Below are positions 31,142 through 39,086 of a DNA stretch of 48,225 bases, in pieces. Origin of the DNA: an uncultured Rhodospirillaceae bacterium (GTDB lineage Bacteria > Pseudomonadota > Alphaproteobacteria > Azospirillales > Azospirillaceae). The first letter of the stretch is position 1, and every line of letters starts with the position of its first letter. The stretch covers positions 1 to 48,225 of the forward strand of contig CALBDS010000041.1 in the NCBI GenBank assembly GCA_937927415.1. Reading direction: 5' to 3'. The translations under genes and the position numbers were made by a program. The notes beneath the pieces are model-generated. The model was not told the origin of the DNA. It made no database searches and saw only the letters and a list, made by a program, of their open reading frames with translations.

Positions 31142-31552
31142 CTACTTCGTCTCGATCAGTTCGATCTTGTAGCCGTCGGGATCTTCGATGAAGGCGATGA
31201 CGGTGCTGCCGTGCTTCATCGGCCCCGGCGGACGGGGGATCTTCACGCCTTCCGCCGCCAGCTTTTCGCACGCCCCATAGATGTTGGGAACGCCGAGCGC
31301 GATGTGGCCGAAGCCGCTGCCCAGCGTGTAGGGTTCGGCCTGATCCCAGTTGTGGGTCAGTTCGATCACCGTGTTGTCCGCCTCGCCGCCGTAGCCGACG
31401 AAGGCCAGCGTGAAGCGGCCGCTTTCGTAATCGGTCTTGCGCAGCAGCGTCATCCCCAGAAGGCGGGTGTAGAAATCGATCGACTTGTCCAGGTCGAACA
31501 CCCGGATCATGGTGTGCAGCATACGGAAGCTGCCGCCGGTTCCGCTCATCAT
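31142..31552 (-). CDS. gloA: Lactoylglutathione lyase (glyoxalase I)
   Basis: 136 residues. Start ATG 31552 forms ATGA with the lpxB stop; a second ATG at 31549 is equally possible, and AAGGAG lies just upstream of both. Glyoxalase I isomerises the methylglyoxal-glutathione hemithioacetal to S-lactoylglutathione in the cytoplasm. The beta-alpha-beta-beta-beta fold is visible twice (MLHTMIRVFDLDKSIDFYTRLLGM and HIALGVPNIYGACEKLAAEG). Four metal ligands can be placed: His in MLHTMIRV, Glu in NTVIELTHNW, His in GFGHIALG and Glu in GYKIELIE, the usual H-E-H-E set of nickel-type enzymes. Length is normal (about 130). It is the last gene of the lipid A cluster, an unusual position for this enzyme. 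Confidence 0.93.
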   Translation of the reverse strand: MMSGTGGSFRMLHTMIRVFDLDKSIDFYTRLLGMTLLRKTDYESGRFTLAFVGYGGEADNTVIELTHNWDQAEPYTLGSGFGHIALGVPNIYGACEKLAAEGVKIPRPPGPMKHGSTVIAFIEDPDGYKIELIETK

Positions 31553-32733
31553 CCCTCTCCTTGTTTGGCCGCCGGCACCGCGTCCAGGATGACGCGGGCG
31601 GCGCGTTCGCTGGGGGGCGGGCCGCCACGGCCGAGCCATGCGGCCACGTCCGCCACCCCATCGATCTGTTCCTGCCGCGCCGCCGGATCGTCCAGCAGCC
31701 GCGCCAGGGCTGCGGCCACGGTGTCGGAACGGCAATCCTGCTGCAACAGTTCCGGCACCAGCATCCGGTCGAGCATCAGATTGACCAGATTGACGTACTT
31801 CACCCGGACCAGACGCCGCACCAGCGCCGCCGTCACCGGATTGACGCGGTAGGCGATCACCGAGGGCAGCCCGGCCAGCGCCAGTTCCAGCGCCACCGTG
31901 CCCGATGCCGCCACCGCCGCCTCGGCTGCGGCGAACGCATCATATTTGGCGGCATCCCCCTCCACGACAAGGGTGCGGATCGGCCAATCGGCCAGGGCCG
32001 CCCGCACGGTGTCGGCCACGGTCGCCACCGTCGGAACCACCGCCACCAGACCGGGGCGGGTCGCCGCCACCTGCTCCAGGGCGGCACGGAACACCGGCAG
32101 CAGCCGCGTAACCTCCCCCCGCCGGCTGCCGGGCAGCACCGCGACCACCCGGTCATCCTCCGTCAGCCCATGATCCCGGCGGAAGCGGGCGGCATCCCCC
32201 TGCCCGGCCCCGCTTTCGAGCACCGAATGACCGACGAAGGTGCAGGGAAGCCCTTCCCGCTCGAAATACGGCGGTTCGAACGGCAGCACCGCCAGCAAAT
32301 GGTCGTAGAGTGCTGCGTATTTCGCCGCCCGCTTCGGCTTCCACGCCCAGACGGTGGGGGCGACATAGTGGATCAGCGGGATCCCCGGTGCCCGGTCGCG
32401 CACTTTCCGCGCCACCCGCAGGGTGAAGCCCGGCGCGTCGATGCCCACCACCACGTCGGGCGTCATGGCCACGATGGCCGCGGCGGTCTGGTCGATGCGG
32501 CGGAGCAGGGCCGGGATCCGCGGCAGCAGTTCGAACAGGCCCATCACCGCCAACTCGTCCATGGGCACCAGGGAGTCCAGCCCCTCCGCCGCCATGCGCT
32601 CGCCGCCGATCCCGGCAAACCGCACCCGCCCACCGCTCAACCGCCGCAGCGCCGCCATCAGCCGGGCGCCAAGCGCGTCACCGGACGGTTCCCCGGCCAT
32701 CAGGAAAATCAGCGGCCCGGCGCTTTGCGTCAC
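31549..32733 (-). CDS. lpxB: Lipid-A-disaccharide synthase
   Basis: 394 residues, start GTG 32733 overlapping the lpxI stop as GTGA. LpxB joins lipid X and UDP-2,3-diacylglucosamine to form the disaccharide core of lipid A, at the inner face of the cytoplasmic membrane. Family motifs are clear: FLMAGEPSGDALGARL at the N-terminus, VVVGIDAPGFTLRVAR, HYVAPTVWAWKPKRA, LPGSRRGEVTRLLP and ASGTVALELALAGLPSV (sugar-nucleotide site). Length is typical (380-400). It is followed by gloA with overlapping stop and start. Confidence 0.96.
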   Translation of the reverse strand: MTQSAGPLIFLMAGEPSGDALGARLMAALRRLSGGRVRFAGIGGERMAAEGLDSLVPMDELAVMGLFELLPRIPALLRRIDQTAAAIVAMTPDVVVGIDAPGFTLRVARKVRDRAPGIPLIHYVAPTVWAWKPKRAAKYAALYDHLLAVLPFEPPYFEREGLPCTFVGHSVLESGAGQGDAARFRRDHGLTEDDRVVAVLPGSRRGEVTRLLPVFRAALEQVAATRPGLVAVVPTVATVADTVRAALADWPIRTLVVEGDAAKYDAFAAAEAAVAASGTVALELALAGLPSVIAYRVNPVTAALVRRLVRVKYVNLVNLMLDRMLVPELLQQDCRSDTVAAALARLLDDPAARQEQIDGVADVAAWLGRGGPPPSERAARVILDAVPAAKQGEG

Positions 32734-33551
32734 GGTTCTGCCTCCACCCCCACGACGAACAGGCCCAGCCGGTCGGCAGCCGCCGCCACCCCGGCGCGGT
32801 CCACCATCAGCGTGCCGCCGGCCTCCACCGCGATCCCCGCCAGACCGGCGGATGCTGCCTTCTCGACGGTCCGCACGCCGATGGTCGGCAGATCGAGGCG
32901 AGTGTCCTGTTGTGGCTTCTTCACCTTGACCAGCACCCCGCCGCCACCGGGCCGACGCAAGGGACCGCAGCGATCCAGCATGGCGTCGGTGCCTTCCACC
33001 GCCTCCACCGCCAGCACGATGCCCTGTTGCACCACGCAGCCCTGCCCCACGTCCAGCAGCCCCAGACCGCGGGCGACCGCAATCCCCCGCGCGATGTCAC
33101 GGCGGGCGTCCTCGTCCGGCTCCAGCCGCCCCACCCGTCCGGGCAGGGTCGGCAGGTCCTGCAAAATCTCGTGAAGCCCGACGACGCGGAACCCTTCATC
33201 CTCCAGCGCCCCGGCGACGGCGCGCAGCAGCCCGTCGTCGCCGAGCGCCCGCGCACCCACCCGCGCCAGGAAACGCGCGGTCCACCAATCGGGAAGGAGA
33301 TCACCAAGGGACGGGCGGCGCACCGGGCCGGCGAACACCAGCTCGCCCACCCCTTCGGCCTTCAGCCGGGAAATGATGGAGCCGGCAGCACCGAAACGGC
33401 TCCACACATGGGGCACGCCCACGACCGAGGCCGGGTCCGTGTGCCCGTCAAAGGCGACGATGAAAACGTCGCGCCCACTGGCACGAACCGCCGCCGCCAG
33501 CCGGGACGGCAGGTCGCCGCCCCCGGCCAGGATGCCGAGCTTAGGCGCCAT
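32730..33551 (-). CDS. lpxI: UDP-2,3-diacylglucosamine diphosphatase, LpxI type (DUF1009)
   Basis: 273 residues from ATG 33551, whose first bases overlap the end of lpxA by 11 bp; the MAPKLGILAGGGDLPSRL start is the family's usual one. LpxI hydrolyses UDP-2,3-diacylglucosamine to lipid X and UMP and replaces LpxH in alphaproteobacteria. Visible features are the N-terminal Gly-rich LAGGGDLP loop, a central ELVFAGPVRRPSL stretch and the C-terminal catalytic domain with VVQQGIVLAVEAVEGTDAML and LPTIGVRTVEKA. Between lpxA and lpxB, the standard order. It uses metal ions by family knowledge. Confidence 0.95.
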   Translation of the reverse strand: MAPKLGILAGGGDLPSRLAAAVRASGRDVFIVAFDGHTDPASVVGVPHVWSRFGAAGSIISRLKAEGVGELVFAGPVRRPSLGDLLPDWWTARFLARVGARALGDDGLLRAVAGALEDEGFRVVGLHEILQDLPTLPGRVGRLEPDEDARRDIARGIAVARGLGLLDVGQGCVVQQGIVLAVEAVEGTDAMLDRCGPLRRPGGGGVLVKVKKPQQDTRLDLPTIGVRTVEKAASAGLAGIAVEAGGTLMVDRAGVAAAADRLGLFVVGVEAEP

Positions 33552-34359
33552 TCTCCACGCGCGGCTGGCAGAGCGGGCGGGAATTCTTGGTGCGGATGAA
33601 GCCCAGGATATCAGCCACCAGGATCTGGGCGCCGAACTGACGGTCCACCTCCTCCAGCCGGTCGGCGAAGGTGCCTTCCGACGCGAACAGCATGCGGTAC
33701 GCCGCCCGCAGCCCGCGGATGTCGTCGCGCCCGAAGCCGCGCCGCTCCAGCCCCACCAGATTAAGGCCGGCAAGACGCGCCCGGTCGCCCATCACCAGAC
33801 CGAAGGGGATGACGTCGTTCTCCACCCCCGACATGCCGCCGATCATGGCGTGCGGGCCGATGCGCACGAACTGGTGCGCCGCCGACAGCCCGCCCATCAC
33901 CACGTAATCGCCCACCGTCACATGACCGGCCAGCGTGGCGTTGTTGGCCAGAATGACACCGCTGCCGACGATGCAGTCGTGGGCCACGTGGCTGCTCATC
34001 ATGAACAGGCAATTGTCGCCCACCCGCGTGACCATGCCGCCCCCCTCGGTGCCGGGGTTCATGGTGACGTGTTCGCGGATGGTGTTGTTGCTGCCGATGA
34101 TGAGTTCTGATGGCTCGCCACGGTATTTTAGGTCCTGCGGCGGATGGCCGATGGACGCGAACGGATAGATGACCGTGCCGCTTCCGATCCGGGTGCGCCC
34201 TTCCACCACCACATGAGACACCAGCCGCACACCGTCGCCCAGTTCGACGTTGGGTCCGACCAGACAGAACGGGCCAATGCTGACCCCGGCGCCCAGACGG
34301 GCGGCCGGATCGACGACGGCGGTGGGGTGGATGGAGACCGGCGGAAGGGTATCGGTCAT
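33541..34359 (-). CDS. lpxA: UDP-N-acetylglucosamine acyltransferase
   Basis: 272 residues from ATG 34359, overlapping the fabZ stop as ATGA; a longer frame upstream is not supported. LpxA transfers an R-3-hydroxyacyl chain from acyl carrier protein to UDP-GlcNAc, the first step of lipid A synthesis. Hexapeptide repeats forming a left-handed parallel beta helix run from residue ~8 to ~190 (IHPTAVVDPAARLGAGVSIG). The catalytic base lies in SSHVAHDCIVG, with His127 matching E. coli His125. IGHPPQDLKYRGE and the C-terminal helical domain (RRGFGRDDIRGLRAAYR) are also typical. The enzyme is a cytoplasmic trimer. Confidence 0.97.
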   Translation of the reverse strand: MTDTLPPVSIHPTAVVDPAARLGAGVSIGPFCLVGPNVELGDGVRLVSHVVVEGRTRIGSGTVIYPFASIGHPPQDLKYRGEPSELIIGSNNTIREHVTMNPGTEGGGMVTRVGDNCLFMMSSHVAHDCIVGSGVILANNATLAGHVTVGDYVVMGGLSAAHQFVRIGPHAMIGGMSGVENDVIPFGLVMGDRARLAGLNLVGLERRGFGRDDIRGLRAAYRMLFASEGTFADRLEEVDRQFGAQILVADILGFIRTKNSRPLCQPRVENGA

Positions 34360-34838
34360 TTCTCGTCCAGGATCATGGCGGAATAGATGGCCTCGGCGCA
34401 CAGCACCCCGTTGACCTTGGCTTCGCCCTTGAATTTCCAGACGTTGCCGCGGCTGCGCTGCTTGGTGACGTGCACATGAAGCTGGTCGCCCGGCATCACC
34501 GGCTTGCGGAAGCGGGCCTCGTCCACCGTCATGAAGTAAACCAGCTTGCCTTCCGATTCCTTGCCCAACGTGGCGACGACCAGAACGGCGGAGGTCTGGG
34601 CCATGGCTTCGATGATCAGCACGCCGGGCATCACCGGGCGCGAGGGGAAATGGCCCTGAAAGAACGGCTCGTTGACCGACACGTTCTTGATGCCGACAGC
34701 ACTTTCGCCCAGCGTGATATCGACCACGCGATCGATCATCAGCATGGGATAGCGGTGCGGGATCATTTCCATGATCCGCATGATGTCGAGGTCGGCCATC
34801 GTCTTGCCGTTGCCGTTGTCGTCCGCCGTCACGTCCAT
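34356..34838 (-). CDS. fabZ: 3-hydroxyacyl-ACP dehydratase FabZ
   Basis: 160 residues from ATG 34838, or 147 from the internal ATG at 34799 (MADLDIMRIM), which would give the more typical length; neither has a strong ribosome site. FabZ dehydrates R-3-hydroxyacyl-ACP in fatty-acid elongation and competes with LpxA for its substrate. The hot-dog fold shows IPHRYPMLMIDRV, catalytic His63 in FQGHFPSRPVMPG and catalytic Glu77 in IIEAMAQTS. Overlaps lpxA by 4 bp. A terminator-like hairpin upstream separates it from skp, so it may start a new transcript. Confidence 0.96.
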   Translation of the reverse strand: MDVTADDNGNGKTMADLDIMRIMEMIPHRYPMLMIDRVVDITLGESAVGIKNVSVNEPFFQGHFPSRPVMPGVLIIEAMAQTSAVLVVATLGKESEGKLVYFMTVDEARFRKPVMPGDQLHVHVTKQRSRGNVWKFKGEAKVNGVLCAEAIYSAMILDEK

Positions 34839-34878
34839 ATGCCTTATCCGCTACCGCTTTGTCCGCTCGTCACCGATG

Positions 34879-34903
34879 AAAAAGTCCCCGCCAAGGCGGG
34901 GAC
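34879..34903 (-). terminator. Intrinsic terminator between skp and fabZ
   Basis: On the minus strand a 9-bp perfect stem (GTCCCCGCC / GGCGGGGAC, 2-nt loop, so effectively 8 bp) is followed directly by TTTTT. It lies 81 bp after skp and 40 bp before fabZ. It should reduce read-through from bamA-skp into the lipid A genes. Confidence 0.75.
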
Positions 34904-34984
34904 ATCACATGACGGACGTTGTGCCCGATTTTCCCGTCCCGATCAACAGCCGGGGACGGTTCCCATCCCCGGCCGGCGATCGGA

Positions 34985-35563
34985 TTACTGCTTGGGAATG
35001 GTCACGGCGACCTTGGGCAGCTTTTTGTTGAGCCGGTCCAGAACCACGTCGGTCACATCCAGGTTGGTTTCGACCAGCACCACCTGATGACGGGCCAGAA
35101 CCACGTTGGCGCCCTGTTCCTTGGCCACCTCGGTGATGATGTCCACCATGGTCTTCTGAACCTGATTCATGGAATCGGTCAAAGCACCGTCAAGCGCGCG
35201 CTTGCGGGTCTGCACCGTGCGCTGCACGTCGGCGACCTGCTTTTCGAAATCGCGGCGCTTGCCGGCGAAGGCGTCGGCCGACAGGATCGTCTGCTGCTTG
35301 CGCAGTTCAGCCTCGGCGGTGCGCAGCTTCTCTTCCAGAGAGGAGATTTCCTTCTGGTAGGTTTCACGCTGGGCTTCGATGGCCTTCTGCACACCCTGGG
35401 CGGCGGTGGATTCCTGCAGGATCTTCTGCACGTCCACGACGGCGATGGTCGGGGCCTTCAGCTCCGCCCGCGCCGGCTGGGGCGACGACAGGACCAGCCC
35501 GGTGGCGAGCACCGACGTCCCAAGGAAAGCGCCAAGGATTTTCCCGAAGGATTTCTTCATCAT
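34985..35563 (-). CDS. skp: Periplasmic chaperone Skp/OmpH family
   Basis: 192 residues. Start ATG 35563; a second ATG follows at once. The signal peptide has core ILGAFLGTSVLATGLVL and likely cleavage after ARA at 33. The mature protein has the OmpH fold: short N-terminal strand (APTIAVVDVQKIL), long charged helical hairpin (about 50-130; ETYQKEISSLEEKLRTAEAE) forming the tentacles, and a C-terminal strand region (GANVVLARHQVVLVE). Skp holds unfolded outer-membrane proteins in the periplasm and hands them to BamA. It starts 3 bp after the bamA stop, so the two are cotranscribed, and is followed by a terminator. Confidence 0.93.
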   Translation of the reverse strand: MMKKSFGKILGAFLGTSVLATGLVLSSPQPARAELKAPTIAVVDVQKILQESTAAQGVQKAIEAQRETYQKEISSLEEKLRTAEAELRKQQTILSADAFAGKRRDFEKQVADVQRTVQTRKRALDGALTDSMNQVQKTMVDIITEVAKEQGANVVLARHQVVLVETNLDVTDVVLDRLNKKLPKVAVTIPKQ

Positions 35564-35566
35564 GGT

Positions 35567-37891
35567 TTAGAACCTGGTTCCGAAGCTGAAGCGGAAGACT
35601 TCCCGCCGGTCATAGCTTTCTTTCTTCACCGGCATGGCCAGATCGATGCGGATCGGGCCGAACGGCGACTTCCACGACACACCCGTGCCCACCGACACAC
35701 GGATCGACGAATCGTCGGTCACGTTCGGATCGTTGGTGATGTCACTTTCCTTCAAGACACCGGCGTCGGTGAAGGCATGCCCCTTCAGGCCGAACTCTTC
35801 CGGCAGGCCCAGGGGGAACGACACCTCAACGCTGCCGCGGGCGTACTCACGCCCACCCAGCGCGTCGCTGGTGCGCAGATCCCGCGGGCCGACGCCGGCG
35901 GTACGGAAGCCGCGCAGCGTGTCGCCGCCCAGGAAGAAGCGGTCGGACACCCGGACATCCTTGCCGTTCACGCCGACGATATAGCCGATTTCGCTGGTGG
36001 CGCTCAGCACCACCTCGTCAGACACCAGCGGCAGGTAATAACCGGCACCGATCTTGGTGCGGAAGTACTTCGAGGTGCCGCCGAGACCGGCAAAATCGGT
36101 CACCAGACGCACATAATAGCCATCGGTGGGCGCCAGACGGCTGTTGCGCCGGTCATAGGTCAGTTCCTGGCCGATCAGCGAGGTGACGTGCGACCCTTCC
36201 TCGTTCTGAATGTAGATCGAGGCGGTGTCGGGCACGTTCTCGATGCGGGTGCTGGTCAACTGGTAGTAGACGCGTTGGCGCAGATGCTCGGTCAGCGGGA
36301 AGCCCAGGCGCAGCGAGAAGCCGGTGTTGTGTTCGTTGTACGACGCTTCGTCCTGATAGTTCCGGCTGATGCGGAACAGGTCGATACCGGCGGACAGGTC
36401 GCGGTCGAGGAAATACGGCTCGGTAAAGCTGACGTCGTATTCCTGGCGCCGGGTGGACAGGGTGGCGCCCAGCCGCAGATCCTGGCCGCGGCCGAGGAAG
36501 TTGCGTTCGCGGATCGAGAAGTCACCCAGCACGCCGTCGGTGGTGGAGAAACCGGCCCCCAGCGCGATTTCGCCGGTGGACTGCTCCTTCACATCCACAT
36601 TGACCACCGTGCGGTCGGGGGCGGAGCCGTCGGCCGTGGTGATCTGCGTGGTTTCGAAGAACCCCAGATCCTTGATGCGCTGTTCCGACCGGCGCAGCTT
36701 GGTGGCGTTGAAGGGGTCGCCTTCAGCCACCAGCATTTCGCGGCGGATCACCTTGTCCAGCGTGCGGACGTTGCCGTTGATGTCGATGCGCTCAACGAAG
36801 ACCCGCGGCCCCTCGTTGATCTCGTACGTGACGTCGATCGTCAGGTTTTCGCGGTTGCGGACGATGCGCGGGCGGATATCGACGAAGGCGTACTGCTGAT
36901 CGCCGACGGCGGCGGTCAGCTTGGTGATGGTATCTTCCACCGCCTGGGCGTTGTACCAGTCCCCTTCCGACGCGGCGATCGCACCCTTCAGCGTCTCGGG
37001 ATCGAGCGCCTTCAGGTTGCTCTTGATGTCAATCTTGCCGAATTTGTACCGCTCGCCTTCCTCAACCGTGATGGTGATGAGGAAATCCTCGCGCTCCGGC
37101 GTCAGTTCGGCCACCGCCGACACCACGCGGAAATCGGCGTAGCCTTCCTTCAGGTAATAGCGGCGCAGCAGTTCGCGGTCGTAGGTCACCCGGTCGGGGT
37201 CATAGCTGTCGTCGGACGACAGGAACCGCCACCACGTGCTTTCCTTGGTGGAAATTTCGCCGCGCAGGGTGCTGTCGCTGAAATGCTCGTTGCCGATGAA
37301 GGTGATGGAGCGCACGCCGGTGCGCGGCCCTTCGTTGATTTCGAACACCAGATCGACGCGGTTCTGGTCGAGCTTGATGATCTTCGGCTCGATGGTGACC
37401 GCGAACCGGCCCTGGCGGCGGTAGATGTCCATGATGCGCTGGACATCGGTCTGCACGCGGGTGCGGGTGTAGACGACGCGCGGGCGGAGCTGGATTTCCG
37501 CCTGCAGCTTGTCATCCTCGATCCGCTTGTTCCCCTCGAAGGCGATGCGGTTGATGATGGGGTTTTCCTGGACCTTCACCACCAGCACGTCGCCGGAGCG
37601 TTCCAGCGACACGTCGGCGAACAGGCCGGTGGCGTACAGCGCCTTCAGCGACTGGTCGATCCGGTCGGGATCGAACGGGTCGCCGGGGGCAACGGACAGG
37701 TACGACCGCACCGTCGCCGCCTCGATGCGCTGGGAGCCATCGACCCGGATATCCCGGATCGTGCCACCCGACATCTGCGCCACCTGGATCGCCGCACCGG
37801 CCGCCCCTTGCTGCGCCTGGGCCATGCCAACCGAGACCGCTGTCATGGCGCAGCCGGCCATCAGGCCCCACGCCAGAGCTTTCAACGACAC
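35567..37891 (-). CDS. bamA: Outer membrane protein assembly factor BamA
   Basis: About 774 residues if started at GTG 37891 (MSLKALAWGLMAGCAM, cleavage after AQA); TTG 37897 has better spacing from GGGGGG and is an alternative. No ATG start fits the signal peptide. Five POTRA domains (roughly 40-420; first IRDIRVDGSQRIEAATVRSY, third INEGPRTGVRSITFIGNEHF) precede a 16-stranded barrel with loop 6 motif VRVSDRFFLGGDTLRGF (the conserved RGF) and C-terminal Phe. BamA folds and inserts beta-barrel proteins into the outer membrane, presumably including the porin at 22226 and the pore for the giant adhesin. It lies between rseP and skp. Confidence 0.95.
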   Translation of the reverse strand: MSLKALAWGLMAGCAMTAVSVGMAQAQQGAAGAAIQVAQMSGGTIRDIRVDGSQRIEAATVRSYLSVAPGDPFDPDRIDQSLKALYATGLFADVSLERSGDVLVVKVQENPIINRIAFEGNKRIEDDKLQAEIQLRPRVVYTRTRVQTDVQRIMDIYRRQGRFAVTIEPKIIKLDQNRVDLVFEINEGPRTGVRSITFIGNEHFSDSTLRGEISTKESTWWRFLSSDDSYDPDRVTYDRELLRRYYLKEGYADFRVVSAVAELTPEREDFLITITVEEGERYKFGKIDIKSNLKALDPETLKGAIAASEGDWYNAQAVEDTITKLTAAVGDQQYAFVDIRPRIVRNRENLTIDVTYEINEGPRVFVERIDINGNVRTLDKVIRREMLVAEGDPFNATKLRRSEQRIKDLGFFETTQITTADGSAPDRTVVNVDVKEQSTGEIALGAGFSTTDGVLGDFSIRERNFLGRGQDLRLGATLSTRRQEYDVSFTEPYFLDRDLSAGIDLFRISRNYQDEASYNEHNTGFSLRLGFPLTEHLRQRVYYQLTSTRIENVPDTASIYIQNEEGSHVTSLIGQELTYDRRNSRLAPTDGYYVRLVTDFAGLGGTSKYFRTKIGAGYYLPLVSDEVVLSATSEIGYIVGVNGKDVRVSDRFFLGGDTLRGFRTAGVGPRDLRTSDALGGREYARGSVEVSFPLGLPEEFGLKGHAFTDAGVLKESDITNDPNVTDDSSIRVSVGTGVSWKSPFGPIRIDLAMPVKKESYDRREVFRFSFGTRF

Positions 37892-37928
37892 CCGCAAAAC
37901 AGCCCCCCAAGGCTTCCGAAACGCGACT

Positions 37929-39062
37929 TTAAGAAATGAGTCCCCTGACGAAATCGACCACGCGCAGTTGCACAAGATCGTTCCATGTGGCGAAGACCAT
38001 GAGCGTTAATACCAGAGCCAACCCGATGCGGAAACCGTATTCTTGCGCCCGCGGCGGCAAGGGTTTTCCCAGCACCGCTTCAAAGGCGTAGAACAGCAGG
38101 TGCCCGCCGTCCAGCAGCGGCACCGGAAACAGGTTGATGAGGCCCAGATTGACCGACAGGAAGGCCATGAACCAGATCAAGGCGTAAGGGCCGGTCTGGG
38201 CCACCTCGCCCGACATCTGGGCGATGCGCAGCGGCCCGCCCAACTCCTCGGTGCCGCGGTCGCCGCGAATCATCTGGCCCAGGGCGGTGAAGGTGCCGCC
38301 AACCATGCCCGCGACCTCACGCCCGGCCTGCCACACGGCGGTCAGGGGGTTGTGGCGGACATAATCCATGCCGGCCCGTGAAATCCCCAGCAGGCCGACA
38401 CGGTGGACGTTGCCGAATCGGTCGGTCAGTTCCGACGCCTCCGGCGTGGCGGTCAGGGCCAGGGTGCGGCCGTCGCGCTCCACGGTCATGGACAGCGGCA
38501 GCCCCGGCTTCAGCGAGACGATCTGACGGATTTCCTCGAACCGCTCGATGGAGGTGCCGTCGATGGAGCGGATCACGTCGCCGGGCATCAGCCCCGCCCG
38601 CTCGGCCGCACTGCCCGGCTGCACCCCGCCCACGTCCGGCGGGGTGAAGGGCTGGCCGACGGTGGCGTAGAGCAGGCCCAGGGCCACGATGGCAAAGGCG
38701 AAGTTGGCCAACGGCCCGGCGGCCACCACCGCGGCGCGCTGCCCCACCCGCTTGTGGTGGAACGACACCGCCTTCTCCTCCTCGGTCATCGCCACAAGAT
38801 GGGCCGAAGGGGTGCTGGCAGGGTCGGCGTCGCCGAACATCTTGACGAAACCGCCCAGCGGCAGAAGGCTGACCTTCCACCGGGTACCGGCGCGGTCGGT
38901 CCAGCCGAACAGTTCCGGCCCGAAGCCGATGGAGAAGGTTTCGACCCGCACGCCGTTGCGGCGCGCGATATAATAATGCCCGAACTCGTGCACGAAGACG
39001 AGAACGGACAAAACCACCAGGAACGCCAGAACCGACGTTCCGAAACCACCCAGAATCGACAT
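37929..39062 (-). CDS. rseP: Site-2 intramembrane protease RseP
   Basis: 377 residues, start MSILGGFGTSVLAFLVVLSV. The zinc motif HEFGH is at residues 25-29 in the first membrane helix. A second ligand motif LLDGGHLLFY lies near 325, followed by a last membrane helix. A periplasmic PDZ domain occupies about 140-215 (VGGVQPGSAAERAGLMPGDVIRSIDG). RseP makes the second cut in anti-sigma factors and clears signal-peptide remnants. Length and topology (four membrane helices) are normal, with one PDZ domain recognised. The gap to dxr is 24 bp and to bamA 37 bp. Confidence 0.95.
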   Translation of the reverse strand: MSILGGFGTSVLAFLVVLSVLVFVHEFGHYYIARRNGVRVETFSIGFGPELFGWTDRAGTRWKVSLLPLGGFVKMFGDADPASTPSAHLVAMTEEEKAVSFHHKRVGQRAAVVAAGPLANFAFAIVALGLLYATVGQPFTPPDVGGVQPGSAAERAGLMPGDVIRSIDGTSIERFEEIRQIVSLKPGLPLSMTVERDGRTLALTATPEASELTDRFGNVHRVGLLGISRAGMDYVRHNPLTAVWQAGREVAGMVGGTFTALGQMIRGDRGTEELGGPLRIAQMSGEVAQTGPYALIWFMAFLSVNLGLINLFPVPLLDGGHLLFYAFEAVLGKPLPPRAQEYGFRIGLALVLTLMVFATWNDLVQLRVVDFVRGLIS

Positions 39063-39086
39063 CAGGACCAGCCTTTATCCAGCCTT

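Noticed and set aside
31553..31735. N-terminal extension of glyoxalase I
   Set aside because: It lies wholly inside lpxB, is Arg/Gly/Pro-rich, and the ATG at 31552 has a ribosome site and overlaps the lpxB stop in the usual way.
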